Origin: Peromyscus leucopus
Lineage: Eukaryota > Chordata > Mammalia > Rodentia > Cricetidae
DNA: 64,000 nt
Reading direction: 5' to 3'
NCBI RefSeq assembly: GCF_004664715.2
Contig: NC_051063.1
Span: 71,472,518 to 71,536,517, forward strand
Below, piece after piece: positions 48,166 to 61,625 of this stretch. The position numbers and the translations under genes were made by a program. Each line of letters begins with the position of its first letter. Positions within the stretch are counted from its first letter, which is position 1. The notes below the pieces were generated by a model that had not been told where the DNA came from, did not search any database, and saw nothing but the letters and a program-made list of their open reading frames with translations.

Positions 48166-50213
48166 TTGACATCAGGGTGAGCTGGGCCTCTGATGTCCAG
48201 GGACCACGCGTGGGCTCTGCAGGTTCCTGTCCACTTCCACATTCCTCAGGCAGGTTTCTTTCCTGTTCTAGTCTTCCATTGTGTTTAGTCTCTGGCATTC
48301 TCTGTTGCCATGGGCACAGTTTTAGTTAGCATTTAAGAACTACTCACACCCTGTCAGGATGCACCACCTTATAAGCATCCAGTTCTGCAAGGCAGTAGCT
48401 GGAGACCAGAGCAAAGGCACCAGGTTGGAGCATGGGCGACGTGGGAGGTTGGAATTTTGTGTACTTACATTTCTTTTACGACTAGGAAGGATGTGCCTCT
48501 GAACCAGCCAGGCCTCGCTCTGGGGCCACACAGGACATGGGCCATACTCAGGGGAAGGTAGGTATCTGTGGTTCCTGCCTGCAGTCCTCAGCAACGCTGT
48601 TTGTCCTCCCGTGTTGCTCTGCCCTGGCCTCTGCAGAGGTGCGTGGGTCTCTCCATCAGTGGGTCACTAGCTTGCAAGCATGCTTTTCTACTTTGCTGGC
48701 CTGTGCACAGTGCGCATTCATCAAAATCTGGTCAACGAGTCTCGTGACAGGAAAGGAGAGAGAGGTGTCTTGGGAGACATGTTCCAGGCTGCTCTTTCTC
48801 TGGAAAACTCGGCTAGTGTGTCGGAGGCAGGTGGAAAAGATCTTTCTTCCCTGGCCTGATTGAAAGTAGAAGAAACAGATGCGCAATAAACACCTCACGT
48901 GCCACGGGGAATTAATAGCAGAAATACACAGGGAGCTTTGATTGACAGGTACTCGCTTTGGATTCTGTCCTCTGGAACCCTTCTTCGTCGTCGTCTTCTC
49001 TTACCAGTTACTGGCTGGAAGGGCACCCTACCTAGGCTGCTGGAGAGTGGCTGTGGGAGCCCCAGAGTGGGACAGCCTGCTCCCCGGCCCTCCTGACCTT
49101 GCTCGTTATGGCTGAAGTGTGGTCCCTGAGTTCTCTCTCTGCCTGAGGCTTTGTGGGAGGATGTTCCTTCTGAGTCAGAGCCTTGGCAGAAGCCCAAGAG
49201 TCTCTGGCTATCTCGGGGTTTCATCACACCTTGTCTGGCCCGTGGGCTAGTAGTGCATGCAAAGCTCAGGGCATCTGAGACACCAGCCGCAGGTCGCCTC
49301 AAGGCTGTTCCTGCAGAGAAAGTCACACACAGATTTGTGGGATTCTGTTTTTAACCTCCGAGCCAGGGGGATGTCTTACCTGGCATGTCCATCAGGACAT
49401 GTTGAGTCGCAGGCCACTGTGAAGAGTGATCTGGTATCTATCCCTAGACTACGGTTCTGAGGTCTCTGGTGACCGGCCACCAAGCCTCAGGCGTGGGTCT
49501 CAGAGGCCTTGTAAAAAATCAAAGGGAATTTGGAGTTTTTCTCTTCGTTGGTGCTACATTGGGTGACAGTTCCTATCACGGTAGTTTTTTCCTTAGGCCT
49601 CAAAGCCGAAGACCCCGCTGTGGAGGGAGGAACCAACCCTGCCTGGTGAGATCCTTGGCCCAGTGCAGTTCTTGACGGAGGTGTGGTTGATGGGAGGGTC
49701 TGTTCAGTGAGGGCGGCTGAATCTGAAGACCAACCTTCCCACTAAGGTAGCGATGGAGGAGGTGCTTTGGGCATCCTTTCTAGAAGGCTTGATGCGTTTT
49801 CTTGACTGTATCCCTGGCCTGGCCTGGTGTTTGGGTCACTGTTAGAGTGCCTAGGCATGGTGGCCGTGGGCCAGCCAGTCCCCTTTACACCACTAGAAAA
49901 GCCCCAGCTTCTCCTTCAAGCTCTGGAGTCGTCGGGTAGAACTGAGTGAAGCCCTTCTCCGTGACCTTGAGAATCGTGCCCCTCGGCCTCACTTTCTGTG
50001 TTGGAAAAACCTGCTTTTAGGCATCAGCGACGCAGGATTTAAGGAAGAGCGGTACAGGGGTGGCTCCTGTAACCTGCATGTGCCTCAACAGGGACTCGTA
50101 AGGCTGCCTTGATTCCACAGTTGTGACCATGTAGACAATACAGGGCCACTGTTTCATGTGCATTCCATCCGGCTTGTGGATGTGTGATTTCATTACTTCA
50201 CTAAAATTCTGAA

Positions 50214-50345
50214 GAGCTGGGGGTGGATGCACGTGTCTGTAATTCATAGCACTCTGGAGTAGCAAGTTTGGGGTCAACTTGAGCTACATAGCAAGTTCCA
50301 GGCCAGCCTGGGTTGCATAGTGAGACGCTGTCTCAAAAGTCAAAA
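50214..50345 (+). repeat. B1 SINE, diverged
   Basis: 'agctgggggtggatgcacgtgtctgtaattcatagcactctgg...gagctacatagcaagttccaggccagcctgggttgcatagtgagacgctgtctcaaaa'. Confidence 0.88.
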
Positions 50346-52922
50346 GGGATTTGTTGTCATCGTCGTCGTTTTTAATGTCTATTGAAAGCCAGTAATGGGA
50401 AAGTGGCTAGAGACGGGCGGGGCTTACTGTTCTACATTTAAGCCAGTGCCCAGGTCTGGAAAGTATAAGTATACTCTGTAAGCGGCCTAATTCCCCAGCA
50501 CTGAATGTGCTTCACATGGGGATGGGGGCCGTGCCTCAGGAGAGAGACCGATCCGGGGACCCTAGAGCTGCATATAGCTGCCTTTTCCTCTCCGCCTCGG
50601 CTGCACAGTGGAGGGAGTCGCTCTCCATGGTCTTTCCAGCATGTTGCACTCACCCAACCCATGACCTTGACAGTCAGGCCTTGATTTAAAGGCTCTGGGT
50701 AGCCACAACCCCTGGAGAATTACAGCCTGGATATCCATAGCTTGGCCTCACAGGAGTCACAGCCCCCGAGAAGGCAAAGTGAGTCAGTCAGCAGGACCAG
50801 GGTTGACTCTGCGGAATCCCAAGCCGTGAACAGGAAGTCCACCGAGTTCTGGGAGCTAGCTTCCGGGGAGCACCCCCTTCTAACTTGAGTTTGTCCGTTT
50901 AAGATTTTAAGATTCTTCTCTGGCCAAGTCCTGAGATTTTATTCTGCAGCTGAGCTCGGGTGTCACGGCCACGTGCGCAAGAGGCCGAGGCAGCACAGGT
51001 TCAGATGTCAGGGACTGTGATCGGCTCTCAGAGCAAGGTTGCAGGAAAAGAAGGGTGTTCCTACCCCCACCCCCACCCCCCACCCAGAAGCCAACTGATT
51101 GAAGTAGGCTTATAGATAAATGTTCCTCCCAGAAGACAGATGAGGGGGTCTCCAGGGACATGGGTGCCACACTGGGAAGCGGAAAAGTCCATCACTTGAG
51201 GAACTAATACACCCTCACACTTAGAGATAACTGTACCCACAAGCCCGGGACTTCACCCTTCCAGCCTGTCTTCTGTCCTTGGTGCTAAATAGGACATGCA
51301 ACCCATTTTAGCAAAAACTGCAGTGGAAACGGTGCCCTTGGCTGTGCATTAGGACATGTCCTTCCTGGTCAGCTTCTGGTAATGTTCTTCAGGGACCCAC
51401 TTCAAGTCTGAGGTCAGCAGAGATGTGCTGCGTACTGGCTGGATTCTCGAGACAAGGAATTGGTTAGGAGACATTTCATTTTGGAGCACCAAGAGCTGCC
51501 GGAGACTGGCAGGTGACAGAAGCCCAGTCCCCAAATCACACAAGCCAGGCTGTCATGGAAAGAGAAAGTTTCCTCTGTCACTTCCCTTGTTTGAGCACTC
51601 TGGATGAGCTGCAGAGATGTCTGTCTCGGGTTCTGGGTGGAGCCAGTTGACGTAACGGCAGATGCTGGTCTCCTTGGGATAGCAGGGTAGTCTAAGTTTG
51701 CCTTCCTGTTACTGAACTGGAAACAACGATGTTTCCACACAGTAGGACTCTCTACTTTCACTCTGGACGGCACCACACCCAAACATACAGGTGCACACAC
51801 AACGTTGGGTTAGCAGCAGTCACACAGGAAGCCTCCAGGGCCCATGGCCATGGCCCAGGCATTTGGAGCAGCAATCTGTGCGCACCTGGTGGGTGATCAT
51901 GGAGGCCTAGACGATTCTCACTTGAACTGTAACCCACTAAAATACAAGGTGTATTAAGCAAACCAACCTGCTTAGCCCAGCGTCTCATGGCCCTCCCTGA
52001 GTCTCACCTAGAGAGCACCCTAGCTCCTGAGTTCAGAGGGCCTGGTGACAAGCTGGCTCCTCGAGGCGTATGCTGTAACAGTGGGCTGGCCCTTTCTCAA
52101 CCATCTTTGCCTGTTCATGGGGCTTACCATGGGCCCTTGCCCTTCCGGGGTGCATCTGTTAGTTTTTGTTTGCTCCCTAGTAGATGATTCTAGAAATAAT
52201 GGTAACCTTTCAGCCAGTGGTTCTTCTTCATCCTGGGCATTTTATGATACACTCTTCTCAGAATCTGGCACAGCTTAGCCCTCGGGTTTGAAGGATTATG
52301 GGATCTTCTAAAGAAGCCACTGCCCCTCTGTGCAGCTGAGTGGTGCCTTACACTTGTGTTGGTGGCCCTTGCTAGTGTTGGTGGCCCCACCCGTCCCTGC
52401 TTCATTCCAGGCTCATCTTGTTTGTGTCGTAGGTAAATGACCTTCAGGCTCCTTTCCACATTACAAGAGTAGGTCAGGGTCACCAGTGCCTGGCAGGGAG
52501 ATTTCAGCAGGCCCTGGTGTGGTGTACCCTGGTGCTGAGGGGCACTGAATCCGCAAGGCCTGTGAGCTCAGAGTTGTGCCAACCAAAAGCTGAGGTTTCT
52601 GATCAAAGTGGTGTTTTCTGACCTTTCAGATGGTGTGACGCAAAGTGGTGGCCCTTAGAAAGATGTCCCATCTGAATGGCTGCCTCTGAGTGTCTCTGGG
52701 GCCTCCCAGCAGGGAGCGGGGTGGTCTTGGCTGCCCCCCCCCCTACCACCACAGCTGCTGTTGTGTGTATCCCCACACTGGCAGGTTGGAGACCATTCTA
52801 CATGTGTTTAAGTGCATTGGCAGAACGAGAGACGCAGCTTCCTCTCCTCGCAGTCATATGCTGGGGTGCTTTAAGGCTGAGCCTCAATTTGGGGTTTGCA
52901 TTGTGAAGCCCAAGCCTCTGGT

Positions 52923-52924
<2 letters not shown>

Positions 52925-52972
<48 letters not shown>
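52925..52972. repeat. (CA)n microsatellite
   Basis: About 24 uninterrupted CA units. Confidence 0.97.
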
Positions 52973-52976
<4 letters not shown>

Positions 52977-53902
52977 CATCTCAGTTCTGGTTTTCCACCT
53001 GACTTTCTAGAAATTGTGTCCCGCCAAGAGGGTTAGGGCCTACTGAAAAGTGGCCATATATATAATAGGGAGAAGTCCATCCTGAAGGGGAGGCTTGTCT
53101 TACAACACTGGGGAGACTCCAGTGGGCCCCATGAGGGGTTTACCTTGCAGGTGGTAGCAGCTCCTGGGTCTGCGTCACTGGCTCCATCTTCTAGGTTTCG
53201 TATCCCTGTGCGTAAGGCTGGGAGCTACCCATAGACTCAGTGGCTCCCCCAGTTATCTCATGGGTCTCAGAGCTAGTAATGAATCATTTACACACTTGGC
53301 TTCTTGCTAGGCACACAGCAGTCCATGGATGGCACGCTTTCATCTTGGAATCTCTCTAGGGGCTGTTTGACCGCCTTGACCTTGCCACTCCTGGTATATC
53401 CCTTAGGTTTTGCAGCCCAGCAGGTTAATTTAAAATCAGTGGCCTGCGGGTGGCAATATGATGCAACCCAGAAAGTCAGGACAGCTGATGGAGAACATCT
53501 AGAGAGTTCCAGCAAACTAACCTCAGCGTACAAGAGGCTCTGTCTGGGTGCCGTCCATGAGCTCCTGGTCTCTGTCTCCTAATCCCAGCATGCCTGTGTA
53601 AGGTGTCAGAACTTCCAGAGTACATTGCCAGCTTCTGTCCCAGTAGGTAGCATCATGGTGAGATCGTGCACAGAGGATGGTGGCAGTGCCTGTAATGGGA
53701 AGCAGGGCGGGCAGGCTGGCATTTTACAGCATCCTCTGGAGATAACTCACAAACTCTCACGCCCTTCCAAGAACACACCCAGCTGCAGTAAGGACTCAGG
53801 ACCAAAGTCCCCGTGAAGAACCTTTGGGAACATGCTCACATTGTGGCTCACTTCACAAAGCCTACTTTGCTTGGGAATCCAAAAGCATTTAGGTTCTTAC
53901 TT

Positions 53903-54090
53903 ATTCTTTTATGTATATGGGCATTTTTGCTTGCATGTATATATGTATGTGCATCCGGTGCAGGCAGTGCCCGTAGGGGCCACAAGAGGCCGCCACAGCT
54001 CCTGGACCTGAAGTGATGGTTGTCATCACCATGTGGGGGCCAGGAATGGAGCCCAGCTCCTCTTAACCACTGAGCCCTGTCCCTCCATCC
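53903..54090 (-). repeat. B3/B2-type SINE, diverged
   Basis: The minus strand has 'cagggctcagtggttaagaggagctgggctccattcctggcccccacatggtgatgac', then an AT-rich tail toward 53905. Confidence 0.8.
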
Positions 54091-54363
54091 CCTGCAGGTC
54101 GATTCTCAATCTGCAAGCAACAGAAACAGATCCAGACCACATTTTAGAAATGGATTCCTTTCTTTCTTTACCCTTACGCATACAGTATTCAAGAAAATGG
54201 AAAGTGGGCCTCAGAAAGACAGGGCAAGGCTGTGGGACAGGATCACCACATGTCCTTCCTAGTAATGCTGCTTTGGGAAGCATGACAGCCATGGGGCAGA
54301 TCCCGAGCCAGGAGATGATAACTCCAGCCTTTCTGTCCTCAAAGCCCTGAGGAGGGAAGTCCC

Positions 54364-54395
54364 GGGGCAGGGTTTGGGGGTTTGGGGGGGTGGGG
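54364..54395 (+). other. G-quadruplex-type motif
   Basis: Five G runs separated by short loops (CA, TTT, TTT, T) within 32 bases on the plus strand, which is the sense strand of CTBP2. Confidence 0.8.
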
Positions 54396-55797
54396 CCATC
54401 CATTTTTCATGTTAACGTAAATGTGCTTTACACTATAATGTATCCATAACATCCTAATACTTTAGGGGAATGGATGGCGGGTCTGCTCATAGCTCTGTAC
54501 GTTGGGTGAGATCGTGCGTTTCTGGACATGCAGTATCATACAGTGCTTTTTCCAGCTACCGTGGCACAGAAGCTGGTTGGCCAGAAAGCTGCCCACCTCT
54601 CTAGATAGAGGTCACTAGAGGTCTACAGGGCCCTTGAACCTGGCATTACCGGGGTGGCTGGCACAAATCTGAACCACTGAGCTTGGGGGTGGTGGTGGTT
54701 GTACTTGACGTTCTCTAACCTAACGTTACTGGGGAGCGGCTTCCTCTCCAAGCTATATTATACCAGGGACCACCTACAGCGCCATGGTCCAGATAGACAG
54801 ATGAGCAAGTTCCATGCATGTTGTATAGAGGCAATCCTGGAGCCGGCTAGGAATTCACTCCAGGGGAACTGACTGAGTTCTTTCTCTGTCCCACGTATAA
54901 TGCTCGGTAGGCTTTCAGCAGTGGGATACTGCCTCCATTCCCATAAGAAGCCTAATTGTTGCTGGGTAGAAGGAGTCTGTGGAGAGGGGTAGAGGGACAC
55001 ATCATCATTTTGCATAGTCACTGAACACCTTGTCATCGGGTGTGTCTCCAGTGTGTGGGAGGCTGGGAATGATGGCGGCATCGCCAGGTCCCCGTCAGTC
55101 TTAGGGTTTGGCTATGCGGAAAAACTGTGAGCGTATCTATCCTAAACTCCAGTTTTGGAAGGACGCCTCCTCAAGTACTGTGCCTTGGGCCTTCTTCCCT
55201 CAAATTCCTCTATTGAAGAAATGAGCCACCGCTCCAGGCCAGGGGCCAACCTGAAGACTGATCCCAGCCTCTGAGGGTCCTGTGTGTGTCATGTTAATGT
55301 AAAGGTGCTTTACACCGAGATGTGCCCCTGGCACCCTAATCTGTTAAGATGGTACACTCTTCAGAACTGTTGAAAGAGGTGGGGAGGAGGTCTGCCGGAA
55401 GCTGGCTCTGTGTTGAGATCATCGGGGCTCTCTGAGTTTGTGTTCCCCGAAATGCCGTGGGCAGGGTCGCAGCCCTCCTCCTCATACCCTGGGTCAGGTG
55501 GCTCCTGTAACGCTGCTCCTCGGCCACTCTATGCCAGGTTCCATACTATCACTGCCACTGACCCTGCCACCCCCGTTCAGCATCCTTCCCTAGCCAACAG
55601 GTCTCTTGTTGCCTCTGCTCCTCCCTTTTGCCTGGATATCAGAGGTTTCCCCACTGGGAGTCATACCTCAGGCCTTGGCCAGGTGTCCTCGGGGTGCTGT
55701 GGACCCACCTCAGCTGAGGGAAAGAACAAAGGATGGGATGCACCAAAGAAAAAGGAGACCTAGTCAGGGAGAGAACTGATCACTAGGCAACCTGGAG

Positions 55798-55817
55798 TCT
55801 GTTACCCGGGTAACAGA
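55798..55817. promoter_or_regulatory. 20-bp perfect palindrome with X-box form
   Basis: TCTGTTACCCGGGTAACAGA is its own reverse complement. The core GTTACC-CG-GGTAAC fits the RFX X-box layout of two inverted half-sites with a two-base spacer. Function is inferred from motif only. Confidence 0.5.
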
Positions 55818-56857
55818 TAACATGCTCTGGTGCCGTGGATGGACATCTTAGATGGTGGCTCTCAGCCGCTCCAGATGTACTGGATGGCTCTAGATCTCTG
55901 GCTTGTTCCTGGCACTGTCTTCCTTGGCAAGGTGGGGTAAATTACTAGGTAATTAATACCTGAACTTCTGATGTGGCAAAGTGACCCATCCTGCTAGCCT
56001 TTTCCAAAACCAAGCTTCTTGGGAGACCGGGGAAGGAGCTCTGACCTGTGTGGTCTGATACTGTGTGTCTGATACTGATACCCTCAACCCATGTTCTTGG
56101 AAGTTGGCCACTTTACCCTCTTTCTTAGTAAAAAGAAGGCAGGGTTATTGTCAGAACCTTACATACCTCAGCTTGAGTGCTCATCTGGGTTAGCAGATGG
56201 CACTCTGTAGCTGAGTGACAGGATGAACACATGAGCAACTGTGGGATAATCACTGTCACCTCACTTCCCCTTCTGTGACCTGGGGGGGGGTCTCACCTGG
56301 ACTACTAAGGACAGGGAATATTGAGGCCATTTGTTTCCTCATAGGACCAACCTGTTAGTTATCTGAGCCATGGGCCAGTGAGGACGTGGGGTGTAACCTG
56401 TTCGCAACTTGCCATTGCCAATGTGAGAGGATTTTAGAACTGGGACCACTCAGGCACCCTACCATGTGCTTCAGAGTCTCAGGCAGGTAACAGGTGCACG
56501 CCGGGAATGCTTCAACATGAGGATCTGGCTGCTATTCAGGCTGAGATGGTCCATGATTCCCTTTCAACCCAGCTTGTTCTTGTAAGACGGGGACAGAAAC
56601 ATTCTCTCTGCTCTGAGCTCACTGTCTGTCCTGAGATTGTGCAGAGGTATGGTGCGAGGATGTCACCCGCATGCAGTGGTGGTGAGGGCGCCCGAGGAAG
56701 ATGGACACAGCTCTCAGGAAAGCATGTCCTTCCTCAGCTTCTCACTGCAGTGTGTGGCCAGCTCCATGCGCCTGTGTGATACAAGAGGATCCCTCGTGTC
56801 CAGGCCCCTACCCAGCGGTTAGTTCAAAGGCGGCCCAGGAGCTTTCGTTGGGAGGGC

Positions 56858-57215
56858 TGTCTTAGGGATTCTATTGCTGTGAGGAAACATGACTGTAAAC
56901 AACTTGGGGAGGGAAGGGTTTGTTCCAGCTTACACCTCTGAGGTCACAGTCCGTTGCTGACGGAAGCCAGGGCAGGAGCTAAGGCAAAAGCCACCGAGGA
57001 AGGCTACTTGCTGGCTGGCTCCCATGAGTTGTTCAGTCCGTCTTCTTGCAGCATCCGGGACCACCAGCCCATAGTGAGCTGGGCCCTGCCACGTCAATCA
57101 TCGGTCAAGGAAAGCTCTTCAGCAAAGAGGGAGAGGCCTGCAGGCGAGGCTTTGGGTACCTTAATGCTCACATAAAGGCCACGTGGTTCCAGCAGCCTGT
57201 GTTCCCTGTAGGATC
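56858..57215 (+). mobile_element. MaLR-type LTR relic
   Basis: 'attctattgctgtgaggaaacatgactgtaaacaacttggggagggaagggtttgttcc ... ggaccaccagcccatagtgagctgggccctgccacgtcaatcatc' matches the pattern of rodent MaLR-family LTRs. It lacks any coding part. Confidence 0.65.
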
Positions 57216-57945
57216 TGAGAGAGATCCCTGGCAGGAGGAACAGCCACGTCCTACCACACTGTGGACAGCTTCTGTGAAAGGGAATGACTGACTAGAAGGA
57301 AGGAGACCGCTTAGCTTGAAGTAATGGCCTGGACCGCCCAAACCCCTCAGCGTGAGGAGGGAAAGGCAACAGTCCTGGCCAGATACCTCCTTCCCTCTAC
57401 ATGGTGTGGGGCTTTAGGATGCTGGGAAACTTTATGTGGTTATCTGAAAGCTGTCCAGTGTCGATTTTTGTCTCCACGACAAGGAAACAGACCTTGCCCC
57501 TTGCCAATGTCATGGCGGTGTAGTGTCCCCAAAGCTGGGTCCAGAGCATGGGACTTTGATGACTCCAGTCAAGAGGGAAAGGCTGACTGGGAAGAACAAA
57601 AGTCAGGAGCTCCCGGACAGGTGATCCCAAAGGATCAGGTGCTGCTGTGCTGTGGGTGTCCGAACCTGTCCAGTCTGCTGTATGGACAGTTGGGAGGAAA
57701 GGTGCCCCAGCAGGGCTGCATCCTGGAGGACCAGCAGAGTTCAGCGGAGAATACGCAGTTGGGTACCATCGGGATGGCGTCCCTCCCTATTCCATCTCCA
57801 TATTGGCCCCATGGGAAGCTGGCCAGCATGACTAGGCTGTGTTCCTTTTGGGTATTGGTTCTCCAAGCCTCTGTGTACAGCTTGCCTTCACTTCACAGGG
57901 TGGAGGGCTAGGGCTGCCTGTGGTGACATTTTGTGTCTGCTCTAA

Positions 57946-58350
57946 CAAAGCTTGTCTGAAGATCAAAGGGCAAAGCCAGCCACTTGTTAGCCATAGAGAC
58001 CAGGCAGTGGTGGTGCACACCTTTAGTCCCAGCACTTGGGATCTCATGCCTCTGCTCCCAGTCCTTGGGAAGCACACACGCCTTTAATCCAGCACTAGGG
58101 AGGTTGAGACAGGAAGTGATACGGCTGGGTGGAGAAAAGGAATATAAGGCAGAAGGAGAGGGGCGCTCCTTCACTTTCAGCTGAGGAGTTGGTGAGGTGA
58201 GAGGTGTCTGTGGCTTGTTGTTCCTTTGTCTCTCTGATCTTTCAGCATTTACCCCAATATCTGGCACTGGGTTTTTTTTGTTTTTTTGTTTTTTGTTTTT
58301 TTTTTTTTTTTTTTAATTAATAAGACCAATTAGAATTCGTGCTACAGCTG
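57946..58350 (+). repeat. B1-headed composite repeat, copy 2
   Basis: 'accaggcagtggtggtgcacacctttagtcccagcacttggg' (B1-like) is followed by 'ggaagtgatacggctgggtgg', 'gctgaggagttggtgaggtgagaggtgtctgtggcttg' and 'ctgatctttcagcatttaccccaatatctggcactgg'. A long T-rich run (58270-58313) and 'aataagaccaattagaattcgtgctaca' end it. It is the inverse of the copy at 20249-20672. Confidence 0.78.
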
Positions 58351-58604
58351 CCTGCTTGCTTTAGGAGTTCTTTGGGAAGTTCTTTTAGAACAAGATGCCT
58401 ACACGTTTGCTCCTGTTTTATTTTATGCTGGCCTGTTTGTTTTGGGACCCAGTGGGCCTGTGCTTTCGTGGGTGAATGAGCCCGCTGTGTGGCCTCAGTC
58501 TTGGGGACTTGGGTTTGATCTAGAAGTATCAGGCTGCAATTAGCTTCATGTTGCCTTAATTTTTATTTTTAAATGGTGCCTGTTTTATTTTCCACATTTC
58601 TTTA

Positions 58605-58838
58605 GTGTTTTGTTGTTGTTTTGGGGGGTTTTTTTTGGTTTTTGTTTTGTTTTGTTTTTGTTGTTGTTGTTTTTGTTTGTTTGTTTGTTTGTTTTCAAGA
58701 CAGAGTTTCTCTGTGTAGCTTTGCGCCTTTCCTGGAACTCACTCTGTGGGAAGGGTGCGATCTCAAACTCACAGAGATCCGCCTGGCTCTGCCTCCTGAG
58801 TGCTGGGATTAAAGGCGTGCGCCGCCATCGCCTGGTTT
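58605..58838 (-). repeat. B1 SINE with T-rich tail
   Basis: Antisense B1 after a long tail of T, TTG and TTTG repeats. Contains 'caagacagagtttctctgtgtagctttgcgcctttcctggaactcac' and 'tgctgggattaaaggcgtgcgccgcc'. Confidence 0.95.
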
Positions 58839-58844
58839 CCTTTG

Positions 58845-58995
58845 CATTTCTTATGTGTATATGTCTGTGTTTGTTCACATGTGGAAAGCATAGGACAACT
58901 TGCAGGGGTTGGTTCTCTCCTTCCACAGTGTGGGAGTTGTCGACTGAGGTCGTGAGGCAAGTGCCGTTACCCCCTGAGCCATCTCACTGGCCCAG
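58845..58995 (-). repeat. tRNA-derived SINE (B2/B4-like)
   Basis: The minus strand has 'gggccagtgagatggctcagggggtaacggcacttgcctcacgacctcagtcgac', then 'ggagagaaccaacccctgcaagttgtcc'. It abuts the B1 to its left and ends about 260 bases before the next CTBP2 exon. Confidence 0.8.
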
Positions 58996-59024
58996 AGTTT
59001 TACTTTAGGGGGCACTTCAAGTGA

Positions 59025-60230
<1,206 letters not shown>

Positions 60231-61294
60231 GGGGTCCCCCCAGTTTCCATTTCCCATGCAGCTGTGTCTTTGCTCAGCCTCAGCTCCTAGCAGGTTCAGG
60301 GGCTGGAAGATCTTGAGAGATCTTAGTAGACTAGTGAGTTCCTCTCACAGAGCACACCAAGCAGACCATCGCCTGCCACCAGGCCCAGGGGGCTTCCCAG
60401 AGAAAACCACAGGAGGCAGGTAGAAAGCCAAGCAGGAAGGTGGGGTACCTGAATGGCACAGGGGACGACTCCCTGTCCACACCCCCCCCGTGAGAACTGC
60501 TGTACACTGTCGGCCGAGCCCCCTGACTCTGAGCCTGGGCTTACGGGGTTCATTGGGAGAGGCCCCAGCGTCACAGTATGTGGTCTGTTCCTGAAGGGTG
60601 TCACCTCTTAATTCGTGAGGCCCACGGATTTGCTATAAACTTAGAATAACTGGAAACCCAGGAGCTGATGGCCGCCACAGCAGCCTGGCCGTGCTAATGC
60701 TCTTGTCGTGGGGCCTGGGCCTGCCATCTGCCGCTGCCTCACCCCAAGGGCTCCTGGAACTCCTAGGACAGGAAAGCCAGGCATGGGCAATGCCTCCCAC
60801 ATGTCATCCCTGCACCAGGCCTGAAGCTAGACTTAGCAGCTCTGTCCATAGCCCAGGGAGGGCTATGCTGGCCAGGCTGGCTCCTGAGGCAGCCCTGACC
60901 CGATCCCGCTTCCCTTCACAGTCTTGAGTGGACACTTGCTTTAGTTGTTAGTTCCTTTGCATTTAGGGCAGCAGTTACCTTGAACCCCAGGGTAAGAAAA
61001 GGGCCAAGGAAGCTGAACCCGGGTGGCATCAGCCTGCGCCCACAGTCTGTTTGTTGGAGGGAGCAGCCTCACAGGGGAAGATGGGAGACACCTCAGGGAA
61101 AGGAGAAGCAGTCATATTCAGTCCGGGCTTTTCTCCAGAGTCCTGGGTAATGATGGCTTCCTGTGTCCCCAGCCTGACCAGCCATGTGCGTTTCCCGTTT
61201 ACAGCTGAGCTTCTCTTTGGCCACAAAGAAACTTGGTGTGGTTGGTGTGAGGCCACATACTTGAATTTAATTTAAGAACAAAACAAAAAACCAA

Positions 61295-61410
61295 CTACCC
61301 AGTGTGGTGGTGTACACCTTTAATCCCAGTATGGGGGAGACAGAGGCCAACTTGGTCGGCATAGCAAGTTCAAGGCCAGCCTCAGCTACTTAGTGAGATA
61401 CTGACTTTTA
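61295..61410 (+). repeat. B1 SINE, diverged
   Basis: 'acccagtgtggtggtgtacacctttaatcccagtatgggggagacagaggc...caaggccagcctcagctacttagtgagatactg'. Confidence 0.88.
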
Positions 61411-61471
61411 AAAGAAAGGAAAGTTTCCAAGACATGAGCAAGTATGCTTGTGTTTAAAAACATGTATCTGA

Positions 61472-61625
61472 GCCGGGCAGTGGTGGTGCATGCCTCTAAT
61501 CCCAGCACTCTGGGAGGTAGAGGCAGGAGGATCTCTGAGTTCAATGCCAGCATGGTCTACAAAGCAAATTCCAGGCCAGGGCTGTTACACAGAGACACCC
61601 TGTTTAGAAAAAACAAACAAAAAAG
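61472..61625 (+). repeat. B1 SINE
   Basis: 'gccgggcagtggtggtgcatgcctctaatcccagcactctgggaggtagaggcaggaggatctctgagttc', ending in an A-rich tail with CAAA units. It is well preserved. Confidence 0.95.

Noticed and set aside
57324..57911. 195-codon open frame on the plus strand
   Set aside because: No recognisable domain, not linked to CTBP2 splice sites, ends beside a composite SINE, and its length is within chance expectation for six frames of 64 kb.
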